Positions 54,458-62,752 of a DNA stretch of 64,000 nucleotides are shown piece after piece. Position 1 is the stretch's first letter. Each line of letters starts with the position of its first letter. The position numbers and the translations under genes were made by a program. The stretch is from Streptomyces venezuelae. GTDB taxonomy: Bacteria; Actinomycetota; Actinomycetes; Streptomycetales; Streptomycetaceae. The stretch covers positions 6,492,001 to 6,556,000 of the forward strand of contig NZ_CP029189.1 in NCBI RefSeq assembly GCF_008642275.1, given 5' to 3'. The notes below the pieces were generated by a model, which saw only the letters and a list, made by a program, of their open reading frames with translations, was not told the DNA's origin and made no database searches.

Positions 54458-56032
54458 TCAGAACCGACCGGGGGCGGACGGCAGCGGCAGCCTCTTCTCG
54501 GGCGCCGCCGATTCGCGCCGCTCGGCAGAGGCCGGCGGGTTCTGGCAGGTCACGTCCTGGGCGGGCAGCTTGCCGGTGACGAGGTACGCGCTCACCGGGG
54601 CGTTGGCGCAGGAGGTGGGGTCGAAGAGGTACACGCCGTGGCCCTCACCGCCCGCCGCCAGCACCATCCGCGAGCCCTTGAGGGCCTTGTGCAGGCCCTG
54701 GCCGCTCACCAGCGGGGTCTGGGAGTCCCACTCGTTCTGCACCGTCAGCACGTTCGCCCTCTTGTGCATGGGCGTGGCCGCCTCGACCGGCCGGTCCCAG
54801 AAGGCGCACGGCTTGATGTTGGACGCGAAGTCCCCGTACAGCGGGTACCTGGCCTTGTCCTTCACCGCGTCGCGCTCGTACTGCTCGGTGTAGCGGGGCC
54901 AGCTGCCGGTGTCCCCGCACGCCACCGCCCAGAACACGGCCGTGCCGTTGTCCGAGGCGGGCTCGGCCGCCGCGCCGCCCGTCAGCTGCCGCTTCAGCTG
55001 CGTCACCGTCACGCCTGCGGGCAGCGGCCCGCCCTCGGCCGCGGCCTTCAGGGCCGCGACCAGCGGGGTGGCCTGCGCGGGGTAGAAGAACACCCCGCGC
55101 GCGGAGCGGATCATGTCCCCGTCGACCTTCATGCCCTCGAAGTCGATGGGTTCCTTGTCGGCGCGTGCCACCAGCGCCCAGAAGGTGTCGGACACGGCCT
55201 TCGGGGTGTCGCCCAGCTCGTACTCCGCCGACCGCTGCGCCGCCCACTGCGTCCACCGCGCGAAGGCGGGTTCGGCCTCGGTGGCCCAGACCTGGATCAT
55301 GCCGCGCCAGATCCGCTGCGGGTCCACGCCGCTGTCGAGCACGAACCGGTCCGTGCGGTCCGGGAACATCTGCGAGTAGACCGCGCCGAGGTAGGTCCCG
55401 TAGGAGTAGCCCAGGTAGGAGAGTTTGCGCTCGCCGAGGACCGCGCGGATCGTGTCCATGTCCCGGGCCGTGTTGCGGGTGGTGATGTGGGGAAGCACCG
55501 AACCGGCCTTCTCGCGGCACTTGTCGGCGACGGTACGCGCCCAGGCCACGTCGGAGCCGTAGCTCTCCGGACGGTAGGCGCGGTCGAAGTTCTGCTCGGC
55601 GTCGGTCAGTCCGCAGGTGATCGGGCTGCTGGCGCCCACCCCGCGCGGGTCGAAACCGATGAGGTCGTAGCTCTCCCGTACGTCCTTCGGCATCGCCTCG
55701 CCCACCAGCAGCGGCAGGTCGAGGCCGGGACCGCCCGGGCCCCCGGGGTTCAGCAGCATGGCGCCGTGCCGCTTGGCCGGGTTCGTGCTCTTGACCCGGG
55801 ATATGGCGAGGTCGATGGTGCGCCCGTCGGGACGCCGGTAGTCGAGCGGGACCTTGAGCGTCGCGCACTCGTACGAGGCCGGCTGCTCGGGGCTGCAGCG
55901 GTGCCAGGCGGGTTTCTGCCGGAGGTGGTCCGCGGCCGGGGCGGCGGACGCCTGGGTCGCGGACAGCAGGGGCACGGTGGTCGCGATGAGACCGGCGGCG
56001 GCGAGCAGCGGTGCGAAGCGTTTCAGGCGCAC
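54458..56032 (-). CDS. Secreted tripeptidyl aminopeptidase-type alpha/beta-hydrolase
   Basis: A 524-residue exported enzyme with a Sec signal peptide (KRFAPLLAAAGLIATTVPLL). MLLNPGGPGGPGLDLPLL is the oxyanion region, YDLIGFDPRGVGASSPITC follows, and the nucleophile is in LGYSYGTYLGAVY. The TAP-like C-terminal domain has LTVQNEWDSQTPL (Asp) and GEGHGVYLF (His). These match Streptomyces secreted aminopeptidases of the Slp/Tap group, which clip tripeptides from protein N-termini. GTG 56032 has AAAGGAA upstream. Confidence 0.9.
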   Translation of the reverse strand: MRLKRFAPLLAAAGLIATTVPLLSATQASAAPAADHLRQKPAWHRCSPEQPASYECATLKVPLDYRRPDGRTIDLAISRVKSTNPAKRHGAMLLNPGGPGGPGLDLPLLVGEAMPKDVRESYDLIGFDPRGVGASSPITCGLTDAEQNFDRAYRPESYGSDVAWARTVADKCREKAGSVLPHITTRNTARDMDTIRAVLGERKLSYLGYSYGTYLGAVYSQMFPDRTDRFVLDSGVDPQRIWRGMIQVWATEAEPAFARWTQWAAQRSAEYELGDTPKAVSDTFWALVARADKEPIDFEGMKVDGDMIRSARGVFFYPAQATPLVAALKAAAEGGPLPAGVTVTQLKRQLTGGAAAEPASDNGTAVFWAVACGDTGSWPRYTEQYERDAVKDKARYPLYGDFASNIKPCAFWDRPVEAATPMHKRANVLTVQNEWDSQTPLVSGQGLHKALKGSRMVLAAGGEGHGVYLFDPTSCANAPVSAYLVTGKLPAQDVTCQNPPASAERRESAAPEKRLPLPSAPGRF

Positions 56033-56157
56033 TGAGCCGTTCCTTTCGGTGAAGTCGCTTACGCGTCCACCTTGTTGCACCCGGCGCCGGGGCGAATCAT
56101 CCGGAAGGTCCGTGCCTGTGCTCCTCGCGGACGAGCCGACAACAGGACACGTGGCCG

Positions 56158-56208
56158 ACACGCCGCAGTCGGCCCCCGGTCGTGCTCCGGGGGCCGACTG
56201 CGGCGTGT
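56158..56208 (-). terminator. Perfect 22-bp stem hairpin
   Basis: Arms 56158-56179 and 56187-56208 are exact inverse complements with a 7-nt loop. The hairpin begins 17 bp after the stop codon of the His-rich lipoprotein gene on the minus strand and isolates the redox operon from the peptidase gene. Confidence 0.85.
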
Positions 56209-56225
56209 GCAGGAGTGGCCTCGCC

Positions 56226-56795
56226 TCAGTGGCCGCCACCCTGCCCGCCGTCGTGCCCGGCCTCGTGCCCGCCCTCGTGTTCGCCGCCCTGTGCCGCACC
56301 GGGGGTCTCGTCAGGAGTCGCGCCGGGCGTTCCACCGTGTGCGTCGCCGTGCGTGTCGCCGGTCTCCAGGGAGCCGCCGAGACGCCCGCGCAGTGTGGTC
56401 AGGGCTGCCTCCGTGGGCGCGGTGACGACCCAGCGGTCGCCCACCAGATAGAGGCCGCCGTACATCCGGGCCTCGGTCAGCCAGGAGCGCAGTCCCTGCT
56501 CGGCGGTGAAGGTGACCATGCGGTAGACGACTTGCCCGGCCTGACACCCGCCCTGGCGCAACTCCTCGACCTCCACGTTCACTTCGGCGGTACAGCCGAT
56601 AGCCGTGGCGATCTGTTCGAGGGTGGTCCCGGGCGCCGCCGCCGCGGTCGCCGGGGCCGCGGCCGAGGTGTGCTGTGCCGCCGCCTTCGAGGAGCAGCCC
56701 CCGCACAGCAGCGCGGCGGCACACACGGCCGCGACGGCCGGAAGCGACGGGCGGATCCGCCGGATCCGGCGGGTGCGGCGGTCGGTGGACGCCAT
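56226..56795 (-). CDS. Small lipoprotein with His/Gly-rich tail
   Basis: A 189-residue lipoprotein. A very Arg-rich N-terminus and the hydrophobic stretch LPAVAAVCAAALLCGGC give a lipid anchor at C34. The folded part (GTTLEQIATAIGCTAEVNVE, GGCQAGQVVYRMVTF, GDRWVVTAP) has a Cys pair, likely a disulfide. The last 45 residues contain seven His among Gly, Glu and Asp (for example GGEHEGGHEAGHDGG), suggesting metal binding outside the membrane. It is the last gene of the redox set, 102 bp after the larger lipoprotein. Confidence 0.75.
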   Translation of the reverse strand: MASTDRRTRRIRRIRPSLPAVAAVCAAALLCGGCSSKAAAQHTSAAAPATAAAAPGTTLEQIATAIGCTAEVNVEVEELRQGGCQAGQVVYRMVTFTAEQGLRSWLTEARMYGGLYLVGDRWVVTAPTEAALTTLRGRLGGSLETGDTHGDAHGGTPGATPDETPGAAQGGEHEGGHEAGHDGGQGGGH

Positions 56796-56897
56796 GGTGA
56801 CCTCTCTGGCTGATCGGGGAGGAGCCGTGGCGCCCGGGCGGGGAGGTACCCGGGCACCACGCGTTTCAGGGGCGGATCCGCGGGCCGCGGACAGGGG

Positions 56898-57896
56898 CTA
56901 GCCGACGACCTTCGCCTTCTTGCCCTTGTCGGTGATGGCGAACCAGAGGCCCTTGTTGTTGTGCCCGGTGGTGTCCCCGGGTTCCTTGTCACCGGTGAAG
57001 GTGTAAACGGGCCAGCAGTCGATCGTCAATTGCTCGCTGCCGTCGGGGCGCTTCACCTTTCCAATCAGTTCGGGAGCGATTCCGTTTACCTTTTCCTTGT
57101 CGACCGGCTTGGCAGGCTTCCAGGTGTCGGTGCAGGCGTCCACGCAGCCGATCTTCATCGGCCAGGCGCTGTCCTTGTCGAACCGGTAGAGCGTCTTGCC
57201 CTCCCCGTCCTCGACGAGGGTCCCCAGCTGGGGGTTCTGTACGGCGGTGAGCTCGCCGCCCTTCGCCGCGGTGTCCGCCTTCTCCTCCTTCTCCTTCTCC
57301 GCTCCGGCCCCGGCTCCCTTGCTCGCTCCGGCCGGCTTTCCGCCCGGGCCCAGTACGTGCCAGGTGCCGCCGACTCCCTCGCCGAGCGCGTCGCCGGCCT
57401 TGGCGTCCTTGGCGTAGCGGTAGACGGGCCAACCGGCCAGCGTGAGCTGCTTGGTGCCGTCGGCCCGGTCGACGGAGCCGAGGAGGGCCTCGTCGATCCC
57501 CTCGCTGACCGAGGCGTCGTCGGCCGCCACCGCGGGCCAGACCGCGGCGCAGTCCCCTTCGCAGTTGGACTTGGGCGGCTTCGGGGTGTCCTTGTCGAAC
57601 CGGTAGAGCGTGAAGCCCTCGCTGTCGGTGACCCCGGGTCCCAGGCCCTGGACCTCGGTCACCTTCAGCTGGCCGGCCGACTTGCCCGCGGCGCCCGCCG
57701 GGGCGGCTCCCGAACCGCTTCCGGCACCGCTTCCGTAGGGGTCTCCGTAGCCGGATCCGACCTGTTTGCTGTCGCCCACCGGCTGGACCGCGGGTGCCTT
57801 TCCCCCGTAATTGTCGGAGCTTCCGCATGCGGCTGTTGTCATCATCAGTACTGCGACCGCTGACCCGGCGAATATCTCACGACGCTTAATCTTCAC
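56898..57896 (-). CDS. Yx(F/W)xxD-repeat lipoprotein (SCO0930-like, COG4315)
   Basis: A 332-residue lipoprotein anchored at C24 (MMTTAAC). It has two copies of the secreted repeat marked by TLYRFDKD: residues about 90-180 with SNCEGDCAAVWPAV, and about 225-320 with IGCVDACTDTWKP. Each copy is followed by a GWPVYRYAKD or CWPVYTFTGD strand. An Ala/Lys/Glu-rich spacer separates them. The Cys pairs and aromatic motif are family constants of unknown function. GTG 57896 has AAGGAGA upstream. The neighbours are a NuoF-ferredoxin and a cytochrome b, which suggests an electron-transfer partner on the outer face. Confidence 0.85.
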   Translation of the reverse strand: MKIKRREIFAGSAVAVLMMTTAACGSSDNYGGKAPAVQPVGDSKQVGSGYGDPYGSGAGSGSGAAPAGAAGKSAGQLKVTEVQGLGPGVTDSEGFTLYRFDKDTPKPPKSNCEGDCAAVWPAVAADDASVSEGIDEALLGSVDRADGTKQLTLAGWPVYRYAKDAKAGDALGEGVGGTWHVLGPGGKPAGASKGAGAGAEKEKEEKADTAAKGGELTAVQNPQLGTLVEDGEGKTLYRFDKDSAWPMKIGCVDACTDTWKPAKPVDKEKVNGIAPELIGKVKRPDGSEQLTIDCWPVYTFTGDKEPGDTTGHNNKGLWFAITDKGKKAKVVG

Positions 57897-58023
57897 GATC
57901 TCTCCTTCAGATTCGGTTCCGCGTTTCCTTGCCCCCGGTAATTGATACGGGGCCGGGAGCGGCGGAAGCGAATATCCCCGGGAATTTGTCAGATCGCGCC
58001 AACATTGAACCCGGGGTATTGGT

Positions 58024-59484
58024 TCAGTCCTGGATGCGCAGCGCCAGGGCCGGGCAGCGGCGCACGGCGCGCAGCGCCTTCTGACGCTGTGCGCGGGGTA
58101 CGGCCATGGACGCCTCCGCGGGGAAGCCGTCCAGGTCCAGGCGGACCACGTCGGGCAGGACGTCCACGCACAGCCCGTGGCCCCTGCAGAGGGTCCAGTC
58201 GACCAGGAGCCGCTCCGGGTTCTCGTCGTCGTCCTCGTACAGCGGAAGGGCGCCCAGCACCCGTCTGCCGCAGCCGCTGCCGAGCGCATGGTCGCGGAAC
58301 TCGTCCGGGAAGGTCCTGAGCGCCGAGGCGACGAAGTTCGAGGTGCCGTCCGGATGGCTGCACGCGCCGCGTTTGAGCACCGCCTTCATCCGGAGCTCCA
58401 GCATCTCCAGGGCGGGTTTGCCCCCGCCCCGGATGGCCTCGTCCAGTACGTCGGCGATGGCGGGCAGCCCGCGTACGCACGGGCCGCACTGGCCGGCCGA
58501 CTCCTTGGCCAACCAACGGGTCACGCGTGCCACTTCGCCGGCCGGGCAGGTGTCCATGGGCAGCGGCATCACCGCCCCCGCCCCCAGCCGTGCGCCGAGC
58601 CGGTCGAGGGACTCGCGCGATATCTCGGCCGCACGTGCGTTCGCCGGAGTGAGCCATTTGCCGTGGAACCCGCCGACCAGGACGCCCTGGCCCGGATCGG
58701 TGCCGCACAGTTCCAGGATGTAGGAGAGCGCGGCTCCGCTCGGCGTCTCGACGACCGTGTTGCCCGCGACCGTCAGCATGATGGTGCCCGGCTCGCTGGG
58801 CAGGCCGGTCGCACGGAAGTCCAGCGCGCCGAGCCGGGCGGCGACGGCCAGCTGGGCGAACGTCTCGGTGTTGGAGAACAGGGTGGGCACGCCGTTCAGG
58901 CCCCGGTCGCTGGTGCGCACCTTCTGGCCGGACGGCAGCGTCGGCCCGCCGTTGAGGCCGTTCACGTGCGCCGTGCTCTCGCCGGTCACGAAGCGCTCGG
59001 GGAGCAGCGTGACCTGCACCCGGCGTCCTGCCGGGCCGCGTTCCGCGACGGCCTCCCGCAGTGACTGCTCCACGTCCCTCCGGGTGACGCCCACCACGAC
59101 GTCCTCGGAGTTCAGCGCGGCGGCGGCCAGCAGGGCCCCGTCGAGCACCAGATGGGGGGTGTGCAGCAGCAGCGCGGTGTCCTTGAGGCAACTCGGCTCG
59201 CCCTCGCTGCCGTTGACGACGACGGCGGTCTGTCCGTCCCCGGCGCGGGCCGACCGCATCACGGAGCGCAGTTTCTTGGCGAATGGGAAGCCCGCGCCGC
59301 CGCGACCGCGGAGGTCGATGTTCTCGGCGAGGTCGACGAGCTCCTCCGGCCGGTAGCGGGGCATTTGGCCGTGTGTCGTCAGATGGGCCACGCGGTCGAG
59401 CCGCGCGGCCTGGTCGAGCCCGGCCAGCAGCCGGGGAGCGCCCACGCAGCCGAGGCTGGGGCGCGGCTCACCGCTCACAGCCAC
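58024..59484 (-). CDS. NuoF-like flavoprotein fused to a [3Fe-4S]-type ferredoxin
   Basis: A 486-residue protein. The NADH/FMN domain shows LRGRGGAGFPFAKKL and VVNGSEGEPSCLKD, and the SLBB-like region follows. In the iron-sulfur motif ESAGQCGPCVRG the first Cys of the usual ESCGxCxPC is Ala; the later Cys is in RGACSHPDG. The last 80 residues are a ferredoxin with LCRGHGLCVDVLP and RRCPALAL, i.e. C-x5-C plus one Cys, a [3Fe-4S] pattern. No NuoE or NuoG partner is nearby. GTG 59484 overlaps the cytochrome gene by 10 bp. It likely passes electrons from NADH to that cytochrome. Confidence 0.85.
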   Translation of the reverse strand: MAVSGEPRPSLGCVGAPRLLAGLDQAARLDRVAHLTTHGQMPRYRPEELVDLAENIDLRGRGGAGFPFAKKLRSVMRSARAGDGQTAVVVNGSEGEPSCLKDTALLLHTPHLVLDGALLAAAALNSEDVVVGVTRRDVEQSLREAVAERGPAGRRVQVTLLPERFVTGESTAHVNGLNGGPTLPSGQKVRTSDRGLNGVPTLFSNTETFAQLAVAARLGALDFRATGLPSEPGTIMLTVAGNTVVETPSGAALSYILELCGTDPGQGVLVGGFHGKWLTPANARAAEISRESLDRLGARLGAGAVMPLPMDTCPAGEVARVTRWLAKESAGQCGPCVRGLPAIADVLDEAIRGGGKPALEMLELRMKAVLKRGACSHPDGTSNFVASALRTFPDEFRDHALGSGCGRRVLGALPLYEDDDENPERLLVDWTLCRGHGLCVDVLPDVVRLDLDGFPAEASMAVPRAQRQKALRAVRRCPALALRIQD

Positions 59485-60470
59485 TGGTCCCGGCTGATGA
59501 GCGTCTCGGCGTCAGCGGTTGCGCGGGCGCGGCTCGGCGCGTAGACGGCGGTGCGCGGAGGTTCGTTGCTCAAGGGCGGACGGTTGCTCAAGGCCGGTCG
59601 GTCCGGTTGGGGCGGTTGGGCCTGGTTCGCGGTCACGGCTGCCGCTGCAGGGCGTGAGCCGCGCCTCTGTCGGGGCACGCCGCCCTTGACGGGTGCCGGC
59701 GCCACGGGCTGCGGGACGGGCGGCACGAAGACGGCCGCTTCCTGCATCCGGCTCCTGACCCGGAACGCGAGCACACCCACGATGCCGAGCAGGGCCAGCG
59801 CGTACGCGGACGTGACCCAGGGGGCGGCCGCGCGGCCCGACTTCAGGCCGTGCACCAGTGAAGCGCCCCAGGCCGGATAGGCGGCGAAGTGCAGGACCCG
59901 CCACCACGCCGAGCCGCTCCTGGTGTTGAACACGCTGCGCACCGCGCCGGAGATGGCCACCGCAATGAAGAGGTATCCGGCCAGACTGCCGAGCCCGACC
60001 AGGACGGGCCGGGTGGCATCCGTGAACGGCACGGCCGCGGAAGCCGCGGTCGTCCGCTGTCCCGCGACCTTGATCCAGATGTGCAGGGCGAGGAAGAGGA
60101 GCCCTGACACGGCGAGGCCGCGGTGCGCGCCCTGGGCGAGCAGCCGGTGTCCCGAACCGAGGACGACCCGGTCCGTCGCGGCCAGTCCCCATAGGACGGT
60201 GGCGGTGAGCGAGACGAGCGAGAGCACGCCCGCTCCGAAATCGAGGAAGGCCCATAGTTGGGTGAAGGCGCCCGCGCGGGCAGCCACGGCGACGAGCACG
60301 ATGGCCGCGCCGACGGCACAGAGCACGCCGCGGCTCAGCCTGCCGTCCTTGGGGAGGAGGGAAGGCCGTCGGACGGCCCTCCTTCCGGTCGCCGCAGCCG
60401 CTGCCGAGGCATGGCGGTTCTTGCGGCGGGCCCTGTGTGAGCTGGGCATTTGAGGCTGGGGCAGGGGCAT
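59475..60470 (-). CDS. Ferric-reductase-like transmembrane cytochrome b
   Basis: A 331-residue membrane protein with about six helices and a long Pro-rich cytoplasmic tail. Two His pairs with haem-b spacing are visible: the first between AHRG and ALHIW (14 residues apart), the second between VLHF and LVHG (13 apart), as in ferric-reductase-like domains. It lacks the FAD/NAD domain of NOX/FRE enzymes; the NuoF-ferredoxin gene that overlaps it by 10 bp may replace it. ATG 60470 has AGGAGA upstream; longer in-frame extensions to 60740 are not protein-like. Confidence 0.8.
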   Translation of the reverse strand: MPLPQPQMPSSHRARRKNRHASAAAAATGRRAVRRPSLLPKDGRLSRGVLCAVGAAIVLVAVAARAGAFTQLWAFLDFGAGVLSLVSLTATVLWGLAATDRVVLGSGHRLLAQGAHRGLAVSGLLFLALHIWIKVAGQRTTAASAAVPFTDATRPVLVGLGSLAGYLFIAVAISGAVRSVFNTRSGSAWWRVLHFAAYPAWGASLVHGLKSGRAAAPWVTSAYALALLGIVGVLAFRVRSRMQEAAVFVPPVPQPVAPAPVKGGVPRQRRGSRPAAAAVTANQAQPPQPDRPALSNRPPLSNEPPRTAVYAPSRARATADAETLISRDQWL

Positions 60471-60925
60471 CCAGGTCTCCTGTGCGCCTGGGCATACGAG
60501 CACTCCACCTGGCGCTCGGTACCCGGGGGTCGTTGTCGTCGTACCCGGCAGCGCTGTGAAACTCCGCGCCGGCCGAGGGAACTTGGGGCCGGAGTGCAGC
60601 AGCATCGTGGAGCTGCACAGCAGCTCCACAGGATTTATCGAAACGTGATAATTTCTCGCACCGCGTCTCCGACGCATCGAACAACACCGGAAGATTCCCC
60701 TCCAGCGGGGGTTGCGACAGGCCACCGCACTGACCGTCATCTACGCGTCCCCGACGGTAAAGACACGGCAAAACAACGGGACCGTAAGTGGTCGGACCTC
60801 TCCAGGAGGGAGTACGAGGGCCGCAAAACCCGCGCCAGACACGGATGTTGGCGTGAGGGGCAACCTCGGCGGGCTTGTCGCTCTTCCCCCTGACAAGCCT
60901 CACCCCGGCACGAACGAGGAAAACG
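60471..60925. promoter_or_regulatory. Divergent control region between the redox operon and PucR gene
   Basis: This 455-bp region holds an AT-rich core at 60630-60660 with GATAAT at 60647-60652, a possible -10 toward PucR, and the 23-bp perfect palindrome at 60607-60629. I see no gene. Confidence 0.55.
60607..60629. promoter_or_regulatory. Perfect 10-bp-arm palindrome
   Basis: GTGGAGCTGC-ACA-GCAGCTCCAC is an exact dyad, 137 bp upstream of the cytochrome start and about 300 bp upstream of PucR. It is a good candidate for the operator of the adjacent PucR-type regulator. Confidence 0.6.
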
Positions 60926-62224
60926 ATGTGTGAACTTCTGAACCGCATCTGGTCCCGCCCGCGTGGCGAGTGGACGCGCGTCCTGCGTAAGGAACTGCCT
61001 TCGCTGGCCGCCGAGATAGTGGAGGAGCTTCTGCATGGAATTCCGGAATTTTCCGCACTTATCGATGACAACGATGCCATTGATGACGAGTTGTTCCGGC
61101 AGCGGGTGGAAGAGGCTCTCCTCACCGTCCTCGGCTACCAGGAACAGCCCCGGGAACAAGCACCGGAGCACGATGAACCGGCCGAGAGCGAGGACAAGAT
61201 CGAAAACCAGGTCAAGACCGAGAGCCAGTTCGACAGCAAGGTCGAGCACGGGATCGAGGTCGGACTCGCGGCCAGGGGCGAGTGCGAGGTCACGCACGAG
61301 GGCCGGCACGAAGGCCTTCGCGACGCGGCCCGCAACCAAGGCCTCCGCGGGGGCCGCCTCCGCGAGGTCCGCAACGAAGGTCTGGGCGAGGCCCGGCACG
61401 AGGCCCGGCACGAGGCCGTCCGCGAGATCGATCGCGCGCGGCACGACCTCTTCAAGACCCTCACCGACGACAGGGACGCATCCGAGATGTCCCTCAGCGA
61501 GCTCGCGGAGGCGGCCGGCTGGCCCCTCCCGCTCGCCGTCCGGGCCATCGTGCCCGCCACGCCGGGTGAGACCCAGCAACTCGCCGCCGTACTGGACCAC
61601 TGCCTCGTCGGCATGTTCGCGGGCCGTCCCTGCCTGCTCGTCGCCAGTCCCGAACCGGACAACCGCGCCCCGCTGGAACACCTGCTGCGCGGCCGGTTCG
61701 CGGCCGTGGGCCACGCCGTACCGCTCCGCGACACGGCCTCCTCGCTGCGCTGGGCCCTGCGCCTGGCCGCGCTGACGCCGGCTCGTCCCGGTGTGGAGAC
61801 CAGGCCCGTCTTCGTGGACGACCACCTCTCGACCCTGCTGCTCCTTCAGGACGAGCCCCTGGCCCACGCGCTGGCCGCCCGGTGGCTGCGTCCGCTGGCC
61901 GACCTGACCCCCCGCCAGAGCGAGCGGCTGGAGGTGACACTGCTCGCCTGGCTGGAGGGCGGCGGCGCCCCCGAGGCCGCCAAGGCGCTCAGCGTGCACC
62001 CGCAGACCGTTCGCTACCGCATGCGTCAGCTGGAGAAGCTCTTCGGAACCGGCCTGCGGGACCCCCGTACCCGCTTCGAGCTGGAGATGGCTCTGCGCAG
62101 CCGCCGGCTGATGGCCCAGGTCCGGCGCCAGCACTCCCGGGTGGGCCGCAGGGCCGCCCGCGTGATCCAGGCCGACTTCACCCCCGTCGTCGTCGGACGC
62201 ATGGCTCGCGTCAACGGCCTCTGA
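60926..62224 (+). CDS. PucR-type helix-turn-helix regulator with a charged repeat insertion
   Basis: A 432-residue regulator. The C-terminal HTH_30 domain reads LLAWLEGGGAPEAAKALSVH followed by PQTVRYRMRQLEKLFG, the hallmark of PucR/CdaR-type activators. The middle (SLSELAEAAGWPLPLAVRAI, CLVGMFAGRPCLLVASPEPD) matches the actinobacterial subgroup. Residues about 75-172 are an unusual, highly charged stretch with repeated GL, RHE and ARHEA units (EARHEARHEAVREIDRARHD), apparently an expanded linker. ACGAGGA precedes ATG 60926. It is divergent from the redox operon and probably controls it. Confidence 0.85.
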   Translation: MCELLNRIWSRPRGEWTRVLRKELPSLAAEIVEELLHGIPEFSALIDDNDAIDDELFRQRVEEALLTVLGYQEQPREQAPEHDEPAESEDKIENQVKTESQFDSKVEHGIEVGLAARGECEVTHEGRHEGLRDAARNQGLRGGRLREVRNEGLGEARHEARHEAVREIDRARHDLFKTLTDDRDASEMSLSELAEAAGWPLPLAVRAIVPATPGETQQLAAVLDHCLVGMFAGRPCLLVASPEPDNRAPLEHLLRGRFAAVGHAVPLRDTASSLRWALRLAALTPARPGVETRPVFVDDHLSTLLLLQDEPLAHALAARWLRPLADLTPRQSERLEVTLLAWLEGGGAPEAAKALSVHPQTVRYRMRQLEKLFGTGLRDPRTRFELEMALRSRRLMAQVRRQHSRVGRRAARVIQADFTPVVVGRMARVNGL

Positions 62225-62233
62225 GCCTCGAAC

Positions 62234-62272
62234 AGCCCGGCCCGGCCCCGTATCACGGGGCCGGGCCGGGCT
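62234..62272 (+). terminator. Perfect 17-bp hairpin after the PucR gene
   Basis: Arms 62234-62250 and 62256-62272 are exact inverse complements around TATCA, starting 9 bp after the stop codon. CTTCGTGT follows. Confidence 0.85.
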
Positions 62273-62329
62273 GCTTCGTGTGGATGCGTCTGTCACGGGA
62301 GCGTCGTGTCCTGTCCGCGCCGCGAGGCC

Positions 62330-62520
62330 GGGCGCTGCGTCGTGCGGTACGCCGTGGGGACGGGGCCGTGTGGTGCGGTGGGCCGCCGTGGGTACGGGCG
62401 CCGTGCCGTGGGCCGTGGGTACGGGCGCTGCGTCGTGCGGTGCGTCCCGGGTACGGGCCCTGCGTCGTGCGGTGCGTCCCGGGTACGGGCGCCGTGCCGT
62501 GCGGTGTGCCGTGGGCTACG
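62330..62520. repeat. Degenerate tandem repeat of about 32 bp
   Basis: An exact 30-nt segment at 62429-62458 recurs at 62461-62490. Weaker copies containing CGTCGTGCGGT and GGGTACGGGC extend on both sides. No gene is visible between the PucR terminator and the DUF1996 terminators. Confidence 0.75.
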
Positions 62521-62640
62521 TCGGGGGACGGGCCGGGGGAGACGCCGTGCGGCCGGCGGCGTGCCGTGGGGCACGCCGTCCGGCCGGTCTCGGGTCATGC
62601 GTACGCCGCCGGGACTCGGCGGCGGCGTACACATACGTAC

Positions 62641-62674
62641 GGTGTGGGCCCGAAGTCGGCTTCGGGCCCACACC
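62641..62674 (-). terminator. Perfect 15-bp hairpin downstream of DUF1996 gene
   Basis: Arms 62641-62655 and 62660-62674 are exact inverse complements around TCGG. It is the second of two hairpins after the minus-strand stop at 62753. Confidence 0.75.
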
Positions 62675-62676
62675 TT

Positions 62677-62724
62677 CCCGGGCCGGACGCCGGGGTGGGG
62701 GGGGTGAGGGGCGTCCGGCCCGGG
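62677..62724 (-). terminator. Perfect 15-bp hairpin with 18-nt G-rich loop
   Basis: Arms 62677-62691 and 62710-62724 match exactly. It begins 28 bp after the DUF1996 stop codon on the minus strand and is followed directly by the 62641-62674 hairpin. Confidence 0.7.
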
Positions 62725-62752
62725 AGCGGAGGGAGAGCCCCCGCTGCGGGGG

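Noticed and set aside
59475..60740. Cytochrome b gene starting at 60740
   Set aside because: The extra 90 residues are Arg/Cys-rich and cross the control palindrome, while ATG 60470 has a proper ribosome binding site.
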